From: Macrostomum hystrix
Taxonomy: Eukaryota; Platyhelminthes; Macrostomidae
Assembly: GCA_950097015.1 (NCBI GenBank)
Contig: CATNEN010000025.1
Location: 5,198,001-5,262,000, forward strand
Length of the DNA: 64,000 nucleotides
Reading direction: 5' to 3'
A program made the translations under genes and the position numbers. Under the pieces are notes generated by a model. That model had not been told where the DNA came from. It saw only the letters and a program-made list of their open reading frames with translations, and did no database searches. How positions within the stretch are numbered: the first letter of the stretch is position 1; every line of letters begins with the position of its first letter. Of this stretch, positions 1 through 10,340 are shown piece by piece.

Positions 1-1090
1 GTAACGCCATTGTCATGAGACTGGCTAGACTTTTTTGCCATAACTATCATTAAAAAAATGCTCAAAATTCAAACTTTTTTCTATCGTTTAAAAGTCGTGG
101 TTTCGGCAGTCAGTGTCGCTTTTCACATTTTACTTTTTTCTTTGTCTTAATTTTAACCGTGCAATTCGTATGCGCTAATAGATTCTTGCTATACTTGCGA
201 AATTGTCAGCGATAAACGTAATTATCGGCATACATAGTCATATGAACAATGATGGATGGTGAAGGCCTTTTAACAGTTTATTATCTATTGAAATAAACTA
301 TCGAGCCTATTGAAATCTGACAAACTGAGATTGATCAGCTAGCTCCAGAATAATTAGCAAGAGTGAATACATACGAGACATACACATACACATACATTCT
401 CGTAGAAGTAAGTGTATTATAGTCCAGACGACTGTGAAGAACTCACATTTGCTTGCCAGTCACTCATCTGCATGCGCTGTTGGTTAATCATATTTGCTTT
501 CTCATCGAACTTAACAGTAAAGAAAGTGTTGATTTGGCAAAGGAAAACAGAAGTATATTTGGTAAACGAAGCGTTCTAAAACCGCAATAGAATCGTGCCA
601 TTTTCAGATTTTTTATTTGAATTTTGACAGCTAATTTCTTTTATCGGATCTGAGGAAGCTGAGAAGCATAACCAAGCAGCAACTGGATGGCCAGGTAACA
701 TATTGTTTCCCAATTCCTGTTGGCTCGCTGCCATTGGCATAAATGCTTTGGCTGCTACTGGCAACCGGTTTCAAATATACCCTTCCAGCCCACCCAACCC
801 CAAAGCATTCTTTAAGGCAGCATTTTAGCTCCGGCCAGAAGAACTGACGTTTCTTTGTGCATAGAAATAACTCGCGTTTGTCATGCTGAGTAGAGAAACA
901 CCTGAGCAGCGCTGGGCGGCAGAAGTTGCTCCAAGGCGTCCAAACCAACAACTTGCGCCACAGAAGGTAGGCGAAGGCTCAGATAAACACATTTAGTTAA
1001 TTACTAGCAAGTTTTACCCCCCTTCGGAGAGCAGAAATATTTTTAATTCGTCCAGTATATACTTTTTAGCAGCTGTATTTTCAGCTTTTT
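1..1090. other. AT-rich spacer, no supported gene
   Basis: No reading frame in this stretch looks like a known protein family and no exon with matching splice phases was found. The short open frames at 576-951 on the - strand are low-complexity and lack conserved motifs. Confidence 0.5.
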
Positions 1091-1095
1091 TTACG

Positions 1096-1466
1096 CTACA
1101 ATGATCCCCCAGTTGACAATGATCCCCAGTTGACAATGATCCCCCGTTGAAAATTATCCCCCAGTTGACAATGATCCCCAGTTGACAATGATCCCCAGTT
1201 GACAATGATCCCCCGTTGACAATTATCCCCCAGTTGACAATGATCCCCCATTTGATGATGACTCCCCATTGATGATGATCCCCAGTTGATGATGATCCCC
1301 CAGTTGACAATGATCCCCCAGTTGACAATGATCTTCCAGTTGACAATGATTCCCCAGTTGACCATGATCCCCCCAGTTGATGATGACTTCCAATTGATGA
1401 TGATCCCAGTTGACAATGATCCCCCAGTTGATGATGATCACCCAGTTGACAATGATCACCCAGTCC
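1096..1466. repeat. Minisatellite, unit about 18-20 bp
   Basis: Imperfect tandem copies of a unit like GATCCCCCAGTTGACAAT run through the interval, with some units reading TTGATGATGATCC. The length varies by a base or two between units, so the open frames over it on both strands are by-products of repetition, not genes. Confidence 0.9.
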
Positions 1467-1774
1467 GCAGGATTCGATAGCAACTGCTTGAAGCATCTGG
1501 AAGCCGTCCACCGCTCAGCATTGCTGTGATATAGTGGGTTATGCAAAACAAAGGAAATTCATATCTGCCATCAGTTCTTCACTCTTAAACCAGCAGTAGT
1601 TATAACAATATGGTAAGAACGATGGCCATAACAGTAAATCAACAACAAAATTTCCATGCCTGGACTTTTAATGCTGGCGCAATGTTTGGCAGTGATACCC
1701 ATTCCTCTGATCCTAAAAAATCACACGCATATACACGCCTCATACGTCAGTCTGGGGTGGCGCTATGAGTCGAA

Positions 1775-1790
1775 TCTTTCTTCTCTTCAG
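1775..1790 (+). promoter_or_regulatory. Splice acceptor just before the channel start codon
   Basis: A pyrimidine-rich tract ending TTCTCTTCAG lies 15 bases before the ATG at 1806. It could be the acceptor of an intron in the 5' untranslated region, or a spliced-leader trans-splice site if the host is a flatworm or another trans-splicing animal. The sequence alone cannot tell these apart. Confidence 0.45.
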
Positions 1791-1805
1791 ACACCGACGG
1801 ATCGG

Positions 1806-4800
1806 ATGGAGACAAATGACGAAATGTACAATGAGCCGATGCAAAATCCTACACCTAGCGGCGACGGTGACCGTAGCGGCGTTGGAAAGGCTGGGGAGTT
1901 CAGCCTCTCGGGCTCCTTCTGGGACTTCTGCGGCTATACTACTGCGCACGGCTTGGGCAGACTCGAGGCCCAGAGCAGGGCTTTTGGTCGCACCGTCTGG
2001 ATAGCATTTCTTCTGGTGACTTACGGCGGATTCAGCTATCACCTTTATACCTTAATTGATAGGTAAGTTTCTCGAATATTAAATTTGAAGAATCCATTTC
2101 TTGACTTACTTGACTTAGCTGCAGGGTTGTCTTGGACACAGCGGGGAGGCGAGGATCGCCCATACCGACCTTGGGTCTTAGAGGGCGACAGAAGGCAGCG
2201 CCAGATCCGCAGTCCACCTGCATACCCTGTTAAGGTCAAATGGTGTCACCTTTCCCCCCAGCCGTAGCCAGAGGTACCTGATCACGCGCAGGTGCACGAC
2301 GCTCCGGACTGGCCGCATGCCCTGTTGAGGTCGAAGGGTGACACCTTTCCCTCAGAGCCGTAGCCAGAGGTACCTGATCACGCACAGGAGCACGAAAGAA
2401 TCCATTTGAGTTTAATATATCATCCTCATTGCAAGGTTACTACTGCTTCTGCTTCTGCTTCTGAAAAGTTTGCAGAATATAACAAACACTCAACAGTTTC
2501 TAAGAATTGCTAAGTATTGCCTAACAGCATTCTGCCCATCAAATTTCAAGTAGCCCGAAAGGATACAGTGATTTTCCACGCTAAATCTCACAAATACGAG
2601 CTAGCCAACGAAAGTCATTCACGATTTTAAAAGGGTGAATGAATATGACTGTCATGTCAAAGATTTCAGTTTAGGACTTTAACTCTTAGACAAAGCCTCC
2701 ATTTTCTAGCTCTTTCCCGCTATTACGAGTATGTCCCATAGTCTGTCACACAGAAACCATATCACTTTTGAGGAAATAGAAATATACTCATTTTCTCACG
2801 CACTAGAACCAATAAAATTTACTGATCGCGTTGCCGCCATTTTCGAACTCAGGTACACGAGCACACCTCTGCTGACGAGTCTGACAACCACTCTGCCCTA
2901 CGAGTTCCCCGATGTGTATATCTGTCCTGCCAATCTAATGTCGATGAGCAAACTTTACAACCGTTTCAACGCGACAACAGATAAGCCACGACTTCGTGGA
3001 TTAAAGAAGGACTGCAACCTGACCTGCCAGATCGCCCTAACTAAATTCGATATTAACAGACGCACCGATAATTTGGACTTTAGCACTCCTGCCTGGGCAC
3101 TTGAGGACGCCGTAAATGCAGCAGAGCAATCAATTATCGCTTGGTTTCAACGGAACACGTATGGTGCGCATCAGACTCGGGATTTTATAATTTTGTTTTA
3201 TAGGCCTTGAATAAACGTGTCTCTCTTGATTTGCGACAGAAGTATCCAGTAAAGAGTGCGAATCCGTACAGTCGTGATGTCATGATTTAATGACGCATTT
3301 TTTCACAGAAAAGCTTTATCACTTACGGTTAACGATCGCTTTCAAACATTTCTCAGGCCAGTTCAATACCTGCCGATTCACTCTGACTGGCAGAGAGTAC
3401 ACTGGCAACAAGAGCACTGTGCCAGTGTACACAGAGAGCGCACAGGTGCAGCTGCAAGCCAGCAACAGTGGCAGCAGCGTTCCTGCTGCGCAGCCGTACG
3501 CAAGGGAGGCGCCATGCATGGCGTGGAAACAAGCGGCCAGGCTGCTGATGGAGAAAGAGTTGACCTCACTGGCCAATCAGATTCTGAATTTGAACTTCTC
3601 TGAGGGGGACGCCAGGTGCCGCCAGACGGCTGGACTTGCGTTTCGGAAAATTCTAGAAAATAACGACGGTAATAGCTGAGCCATTGTACTTGCTTTTGCT
3701 TCATGTAATAATTCATTACACCTGCCCCAATCAGGCCAGATATGCTGCCGACAGCGCAGCCGCAGCTATTGCGCCGCGCATCTGAAGGCTGCGTACGGCT
3801 GTTCAGTCCATGGACTGGGGGGGGCGCCACACCCACACCACCCCAATTACCCCAATTGAGTCTGGTTCCCAATTAATGGCTGGGCGAACTGCAGTAATTT
3901 AGAGTAAACTTTTTTCTTCAAGGCCACAAATTGTTCTAGTGGAGTCGGGAATCGAACCCCCGACCTTCAAGTCGTGAGTCCGATGCTCTAAACACTAGGC
4001 TGCAACCCCACCCCCTAATGAAATCTTAGTGACTTAGTGACAAAAAACGGCTACTACTAGTTGGCTTCCAAACATTTTATTTGAATTTTCAATCATAGTT
4101 TTAGTATGTGCACCTGGTACAATTTTGGTAGGGACTTTCAGTGATTATCCAGGTTTTCTGCTTCCGTGGAAAATCAGAGCGGCCTAACTGCCTGTCACAT
4201 AGCTTTTAAGTGAATGGCCCTGATATTTACGTTCATCGTGAATGTAGTGTATTCAGGCAATTTTTCAATGATTTGCTCAATGAATCACATGTCCGCATTT
4301 AACAGTTAACACAGCTATTTGAAGACGGTTAAAGCAAGTCAAGCAAAGCTGAACAAATATTTCACTAGCCTTGCAAGAAAACTTAAACTTTCATACGACG
4401 ACTTCCTTTTTTCATGCCATTCTCCCGATGAGTGCGCAATACGGAGCGTTTAAAGCTCTTAGAATTACACAAGTGATTAGCAAAGTGATTTTTTAAGCTG
4501 CAGTTCAATCTTTAGGAACGTACTGACGAGCTATATAGAAAAAAACGGACAAAACAAAAAAATCACAATGATCCTACAATTTTACCCGCTCTTTGAAAAC
4601 TCGTCATGAAACAAACTCTTATGAAACATTTAGATCTCCAAGTTGTTGTTCCACTAAAGTCCGACATTGGCTGCTACTTTGAGAACCAGAGCGACAGTCA
4701 CTACTCATTCAAGTGCTTCGCTTTGACCGTGATGACCCTGACTGTTGACACGTGCGCTGAGTGCTGCTACAATCGCAACTTCACCCACATCGCCGTCAGG

Positions 4801-7800
4801 AACTCCTCCTGCTACTGCGGCGGATCTCCTAGAGCCTCCCAAGTACTGGATAGCGACGACTGCGACTGGCCCTGCCCGGGGGACGTGAACCAGTTGTGCG
4901 GCGGAGACGACTCTGCTGTCAGTGTTTATAAAATCAGAGACGTTGGTGAGCTATGACTGCGTATTTGATCCACTTTGTTTTCCTATTCAATGGAGTACAG
5001 AATCCCCAGTGAAATCAACGGCAGCCATTCAGCTGTAACTTTTGCCCCACCCTAAGCAAACTTGGACGAAAAAAAAATATATGTGCCCTACGGGAGCAAC
5101 CTGACTCGTTTCCTGGAAGGACCGATCTGCTTCTACGATGACCCGGCACATGGACTCGCAGTTTCACCTTGCAACATTCCATTTTGTCGTGAGTAGCTGG
5201 ATTATTTGATTGTTGAAAATCAGTTTTTACTTATGCGAGTACCAGCTCGTGTTTCTACCTCACATATATCTGGGGGATTGGGCAGATAGTGGGTCAGATG
5301 TGCAGCCGACAGCACAGCCGCAGCTATTGCGCGGCGTATCTGAAGGCTGCGTAATGCTGTTCAGTCCATGGACTAGGTGGACGCCAACACCCACCCTCAA
5401 TTACCCCAGCCAATGCTACGTTGATCCGTTTAACAGCTAGGTGAACTGAAGCAATGTAGAGTGAATTGTTTTGCTAAAGGACACAAATTATCCCAGTGGA
5501 GTTGGGAATCGAACCCCCCGTCGTGAGTCGACGCTTTAACCACTAGGGCTAGGCTACAACCCTCTTATTAAGCATTAATGTAGAAAAGTAATAATACTCG
5601 TATAAAGTCACTTCGAAAATTCCTGATACAATATGCATTATACTACGAGTTGGCAATAGTTTCTATGCCCTTGTCTGCAGCCGCACCTCAGGAGTACGAT
5701 TGCACGGTCAGTGGCGCGAGTGACGAGGACGAAATGCTCGAGCCGGCCCGCTACAGCGGTCGGCTGAATGTCACCGCGTCAGGTAGGCGGTGCCTGGTCT
5801 GGTCAGACGTCAAACGTCGCGTGGAGAACGGCTCGTTGAGACTGCCGGAGATCCTGCACGACTGGGATTCGACATTTGCCAGTTTGTCCGCTCTTTATAT
5901 TTGTTGTTTATATCTGCTTGCTATCACTCATATCATGAGCCAGAGCCAAAGATGGTTATAAAAGTCATGATTGTGTCCGTAAAAACGTTTCGGTTCCATC
6001 CGTCTGTCTATGCCCCATAAGCTTCCTCACTCTCGATAGCGAAACATTTCCTGCAAAAAATAATAATATATATTTGGTTACGCCTGCCCTGATTAGGCCA
6101 GATGTGCAGCCGCAGCTATTGCACGGCGCATCTGAAAGTTGCGTACAGCTATTCAGTCCATGGACTAGTGGGACGCCACACCCACCCTCTATTACCCCCA
6201 ACTAATGCTGGTACCCATTTAACAGCTGGGTGAACTGAAGCATTGCACAGTTTTAGTTTCTTGCAAAAGACCACAAATTGTTCTAGTCGAGTCGGGAATC
6301 GAACCCCCAGCCTTCAAGTCGTGAGTCCGACGCTCTAAGAGCTAGTCTACAACCACTAGGGAACAGTGAACTGTTCGTTATTAACTGTCAGCAGAAAGCA
6401 GACAGAAGTTCTTGTCTCACGTGAGTACATAGGCATTTTAAAGCTAAGCGCAGGAATGTTATATTCTGGTTTGGTGATAACGACTGTTATATCCGCTAAT
6501 GCCTGGAGCAATATTAACACAGCTCCTAAAAAGAGAATTCGCACTGTGTACATAAATTTCTTTGACGAAAATTCTGCTTGTTCTAATTTGTGTTCTCATT
6601 GGTCTTCGTATGCAGATTATTTCGCCATATTTGCTAGCTACTGATACTAAAGTAATTCTCTTATTTATCTTTCATTTGAAAGCAACAATGAAGACTCAGA
6701 ATCCTGGGATGCCTCTAAGTGGATGCATACCAAACATTATTTGTCACTAAACTATGCTTTCAGACAAAAGACATTCTCTGGCTTGGCTACACAACTCATT
6801 TCAGCCAAGACATTAGTGCAAATGATTCTGCAAACTCCGGACTACGAGCTGAGCAATGAGACCAATTATTGCCGATCTGTTCACGCTTTGTCTGACACCT
6901 GGTATCAGGTGACGCCTGGAAACAACGGATCAAACGCCTACATGTGAGTTAGCCTGGCTTGAGCATACCCATTCTCAGAACACGCTTGCCTACTTCCAAA
7001 TTAGAGCGTACAGTACTAAATTAGCATAAAATGTACTTCAATTCGGTAGCTTGCTGTGCGCTCTCCCCTTTCAGTCGAGACACGGTTGCCGAGTCCATAG
7101 TACCCGGCTGCTTCTACCTGAACGAGGCTGAGAATGTCATCCTCTTCGAAGCCTGCAGCGTGCAGCCCTGTTGTGAGTTTAAAGCTATTTCAAAAGACTT
7201 TCAGAAGGCATTTGCTGTATGCCGCATCCGCCACTGACGCCGCATCCGTGATGGTGGAGTTTGATCGGCTGATATAGAAAAATCCAGCAATTCGATACAA
7301 ATTTCAGACAAGGTCAGTCCGGCCGTGACGGGCTCGGTGAGGGCCCGAGTCGGCAGCGCGCCGCTGGCCCGACAGTTCAGCAACGAGCTGGGAGACGGTC
7401 TAATTCGGTGCGAGTTCAACAGACAGTCGTGCGGCCCTGCGAACTTCCAATCGGTACTGCAGCCGGAGCTGGGCGTCTGTCAAAGATTTATGAAAGAGCC
7501 GCTGCTGCGCGGCCTCAGCGCCAACGAAGTAGCCGAGGCTGTCCTTCAGGTGCAGCTGTTCAGCGACGCCACCGACTCGCGCGGAGCCGTGTTCCGCCAG
7601 TCCGATAAGCTCGCCAACGCCATCCTCAGCGGCGGCGGTAGCGGCAGCACCGCAATCAAGGTGCGCCTAGTAATTGCTCGGGCATTCGAATAAGTTAATT
7701 CGCTGGATGTGAAAACTAGGGTATTTTAAGTATTGCGTTTCGTTGACTTACTTGGCATAGCGGGGAGGTGGGGTCCCCCATTCCGCTATCTGATTTAGAC

Positions 7801-10140
7801 CCCAGACCTGTGATGGTGCAGGGCCGGTCTGGGTCATCCGCCGCTCCGTCCTGCAGCGTTGTCTTCCGTGGGACAAGAACATTCCCGTCTTCGTTCGTCT
7901 TGTCGCCCGGAGGAACTGGACGAGCCGTGGGAAGCTGTCGGGCTGGCAGACCTCGTTGATAGACGGGTTAGGCCCGAGGTTGTATTTAAATGCGAGGGCA
8001 GTGACAGACAAAGTGCTTAGCATCTTTGTAGTCATTCTCGCAGAAGGGGCAGAGCTTACTATTAAGGGCGCCCCGTATGAAGCAGTGGCTGGCCCTGGCC
8101 CTAGCGAGGGCGCGGAAATCCTCCCGTTTTGGGTTCAGAAGGATATTCCTGAGCCTGCAAGACGGGTGCGGAACTGTGGCAGGCCATTGTAGGCAGTTCT
8201 TGGTGCCCATTGCGTTTTGTGACTATAAGCCATGCTTACATTGTAATGCCTGTATAATGCCTTCTTCAATTGAACAAAAACTGAGAAGAAAGTAGGAGGA
8301 AACTAATAAAATAGCTATAATTTACAGATTAAAATATATAGACTGCTACTTATCTATCTTGGTTGGTCAAGGAGGTTGTAGCCTTGTGATTAGAGCGTTG
8401 GACTCACGACTTGAAGGTCGGGGGTTCGATTCCCGACTCCACTGGAGCAACTTGTGGCCTTTTGCAAGAAACATAACTCTGCATTGATTCTGTTTACCCT
8501 GATGTTAAATTGGTACCAGCATAAGCTGGGGCAATTGGGGGTGGGTGTGGCGTCCTTCCATTCCATGGACTGAACAGCCGTTCGAAGCCTTCAGATGCGC
8601 CGCGCAATAGCTGCGGCTGTGCTGTCGCCTGCACATCTGGCCCGATTTGGGCAGGTGCAATCAATTATTAGTATAATAATTATCTATTGTAATGATCTAT
8701 CTTGCAACACTCAGGTAATAGTAACTCCAGAGGGAACATACCCATGGGCAGCCAATGCTATCGACGCCATGCCAGCGCAGCACACGAAGCTGAGACTTCG
8801 CTATGACAGAACAGTCAGGTACTCCAAGCCACCAGCCTCTGAATGCAGTCGTGAAGCTCGGGCCGTAACATACTTTTTCGAATCGTGGACTCCCAAAGGC
8901 CTGGGTGATGATGAAATGTAAGTGGATTGGTTAATTAGGACCGATTGTGACAATGGGAAGCACAAACTGCTTTATTGCTTTATCCCTTTTTCCGTGCTCT
9001 TACACAGAACCTACATGGACACTCTGTTCATCGAACCAATAGACGCAGAAAATTGGACGAACAAAATCGATTTGGTGAGAGACCTGCTGGGAAACTATAG
9101 CAAAATCAGGTGAGATGCTTCACGGTCGACTCAAAATTTAATAGACCTAAAATTGAAACTTCAAGTCCGCTCTGTATATTTTTACTGCAACATTATGTAG
9201 AGGACCCGTCCAGCAGAAAATAACGTTCAAAACGAGCACTCTGGAAGACTGCCTCAACGAGTTTGTGCTGCACAGATTCGCCGAGAACTGCCGCTGCCTG
9301 CCGACATTCCTACCGATTCCCGAGCAGCTGTTCATGGCTCATCCCATCTGTTTTAATTCCACCGACATCGAGGACCTGTACAAAACTGACCAGTGCTACA
9401 TCAGGCAGCTGGGAATGCTGAAGAGTTACCGCAGCCAGGCTCGTATCAGCTGCAAGTCTCCGTGTGAGACTCGTGAGTTAAAAGTGAGTCAGGTTGAGTA
9501 CGCTTGGCCCAGCTTGCGTCGTGAGACGTCGCTGAGCTTCCTTGCCAGTCTGGCCAGTCGATACGGCTACCCGAACAGCGTGAGTCTGTTCCGCGGTCCC
9601 GTCAGCCTGTACTCCGCCTACCTGAGCGCACTGGTCCTGACGCGAACATCTGCCAGCACCACCAAGCTGACGGCCAACCTGACGAACTTTGATTACGAGC
9701 TGAGCATCCTTCGCGACCGGCTGGCCATGGTGTCGATTTCCGCATCGGAGCCGCTGGGCGAGGAGAAGATCGAGGACGAGGCCTACCCGGTGAAGAACCT
9801 TCTAGCCGACATGGGAGGTTGGCGGATAAAAATTGTACTTCATTTTCAGTCCTTAGCAGTCGCTATCATGCACATATGTCTCATTATTTATTGCCCAGTG
9901 GCATTCATTTAATAATGCTCAAATTCTATGTTACTGCTCATAAAACTCATCCAAGGCATCCTGGGTCTGTGGTGCGGTATTTCCATCCTAACAGTTTGCG
10001 AGCTTCTAGAACTGGGCTTGCGTATCGTTATCCGGACGCGACATCTTATCTCATTGGGCTGGATGCGTCGACACAGCGGTGCGCCTGGCAATGAGACGGT
10101 TTTAGTTCGCGAATTCAACTCATCAGCGAGCGGGCAGTGA
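1806..10140 (+). CDS. DEG/ENaC sodium channel with kringle and WSC ectodomain
   Basis: This is an amiloride-sensitive (DEG/ENaC/ASIC) channel subunit for the plasma membrane. I place 13 exons at 1806-2062, 2853-3163, 3357-3668, 4643-4945, 5057-5188, 5681-about 5885, 6764-6943, 7075-7172, 7308-7660, 8715-8917, 9008-9109, 9201-9817 and 9956-10140. All phases agree and give about 1,085 residues, against 500-700 usual for the family. Exon 1 has the HG motif (TTAHGLGR) and TM1. Exon 2 has the post-TM1 signature (FPDVYICPAN). Exons 3-8 add two kringles and a WSC domain, about 410 residues. Exon 9 returns to the family with LIRCEFNRQSC. Exon 12 has the Cys-rich CRCLP and CKSPCE segments. TM2 is split over exons 12 and 13 (NLLADMGG, then ILGLWCGISILT with a G-I-S filter). 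The start is the first ATG after a good acceptor. The exon 6 donor is weak and is the least certain boundary. Confidence 0.85.
2100..2395 (-). mobile_element. Short 5'-truncated LINE-type insertion
   Basis: The segment is bounded by a 12-bp direct repeat AAGAATCCATTT at 2088-2099 and 2396-2407, the mark of target-primed insertion. Its left end has the ACTTACTTG motif and a GC-rich stretch (AGCGGGGAGGCGAGG) that resembles the element at 7741-8208. Inside, a block of about 75 bp (CCGTAGCCAGAGGTACCTGA core) is present twice, near 2263 and 2349. It lies in intron 1 of the channel gene. Confidence 0.6.
3719..4016 (-). mobile_element. tRNA-derived SINE copy 1
   Basis: On the - strand the head reads like a tRNA gene: box A around TAGCCTAGTG and a perfect box B (GGTTCGATTCC) reversed near 3948-3960. 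The body has the shared blocks AGTCCATGGACTG and GCAGCCGCAGCTATTG. It lies in intron 3 of the channel gene. Confidence 0.8.
4643..4945 (+). other. WSC domain exon, phase 1-1
   Basis: The 101-codon exon contains IGCYFENQ at its start, TCAECC, a SSCYCGG segment and LCGGDDSAVSVY at its end, the Cys pattern of WSC domains. WSC domains bind carbohydrate or mediate surface interactions in Kremen, polycystin-1 and fungal wall sensors. The acceptor at 4642 (CTCCAAG) and donor GTGAGC at 4946 both give phase 1, the classic arrangement of a shuffled module. Confidence 0.8.
5270..5566 (-). mobile_element. tRNA-derived SINE copy 2
   Basis: Same family as the copy at 3719-4016, with the TTCAGTCCATGGACT block and the tRNA-like head reversed at the right end. 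The anticodon-side part of the head has a small deletion (CCCCCCGTCGTGAGTCG). It lies in intron 5 of the channel gene. Confidence 0.75.
5681..7172 (+). other. Kringle domain 2 over three exons
   Basis: Exon 6 starts with YDCTVSG (C1), then RYSGRLNVTASGRRCLVW (C2), a near-consensus kringle front half. Exon 7 (6764-6943) ends with NETNYCRS (C3, matching the NYCRN signature). Exon 8 (7075-7172) carries VPGCFYL (C4) and EACSVQPC (C5, C6). The C2-C3 segment is about 65 residues, much longer than in ordinary kringles. Either the loop is expanded or the exon 6 / exon 7 join is not exactly as I placed it. Confidence 0.65.
6078..6357 (-). mobile_element. tRNA-derived SINE copy 3
   Basis: Same family, same orientation. 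Box B is intact (reversed as GGGAATCGAACCCCC), and the box A region has diverged. It lies in intron 6 of the channel gene. Confidence 0.75.
7741..8208 (-). mobile_element. 5'-truncated non-LTR retrotransposon (LINE) tail
   Basis: A 9-bp direct repeat ATTGCGTTT flanks the segment at 7732-7740 and 8209-8217. On the - strand it codes for the C-terminal end of a non-LTR polymerase: a Cys/His cluster LCPFCENDYKDAKHFVCHCP, then a tail containing FPRLVQFLRATRRTKTGMF, now in two frames, so at least one frameshift has occurred. The 3' end (left side) carries CCAAGTAAGTCAAC. It lies in intron 9 of the channel gene. Confidence 0.75.
8371..8660 (+). mobile_element. tRNA-derived SINE copy 4, best tRNA-like head
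   Basis: This is the only copy on the + strand. The head reads GTAGCCTTGTGATTAGAGCG (box A region) and GGTTCGATTCCCGACTCCAC (box B and stem). The body follows with a G-rich GGGGGTGGGTGTGG segment, CCATGGACTGAACAGC and AATAGCTGCGGCTGTGC. It lies in intron 9 of the channel gene. Confidence 0.85.
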
Positions 10141-10233
10141 GTGATGCGTTATGCAGTCATTGGGTTTTGATGACAACAATTTTGGCTCCGGCCTTTGAGT
10201 GATATAGATTTTATACTTTTTGCCACCAGGCAC

Positions 10234-10332
10234 AATAAAACGTTTATTTGTCTATTACACTCGTATTTGATCTTTCTGAGAACTGAATGTATTGTGATCT
10301 GCCGTAGGATACTTTCTTGTGCTATAAATAAA
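10234..10332 (+). terminator. Poly(A) signals of the channel gene
   Basis: AATAAA occurs at 10234-10239 and again at 10327-10332, 94 and 187 bases after the stop codon at 10138-10140. Either could direct cleavage. Confidence 0.45.
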
Positions 10333-10340
10333 ATTTCTAT

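Larger units (their letters stand above)
3357..5188 (+). other. Kringle domain 1, split by a WSC-coding exon
   Basis: Exon 3 (3357-3668) gives the first half of a kringle: C1 in NTCRFTLTG followed by EYTGNKST, C2 in PCMAWKQ and C3 in DARCRQ. Exon 5 (5057-5188) gives the rest: C4 in GPICFYDD, then C5 and C6 in PCNIPFC, close to the family's PWCY...YCxIPxC ending. All six kringle cysteines are present. Exon 4, between them, codes for a WSC domain. Exons 3, 4 and 5 all begin and end in phase 1, so exon 4 can be kept or skipped without a frame change. Confidence 0.75.

Noticed and set aside
1014-1546. Open frames of 64-165 codons over the 1.1-1.5 kb array
   Set aside because: They translate a minisatellite in several frames and show only repeat peptides.
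8371-8450. A possible functional tRNA gene
   Set aside because: Boxes A and B are good, but the stem pairing is poor and the sequence continues into a body shared by four other copies, so it is a SINE head.
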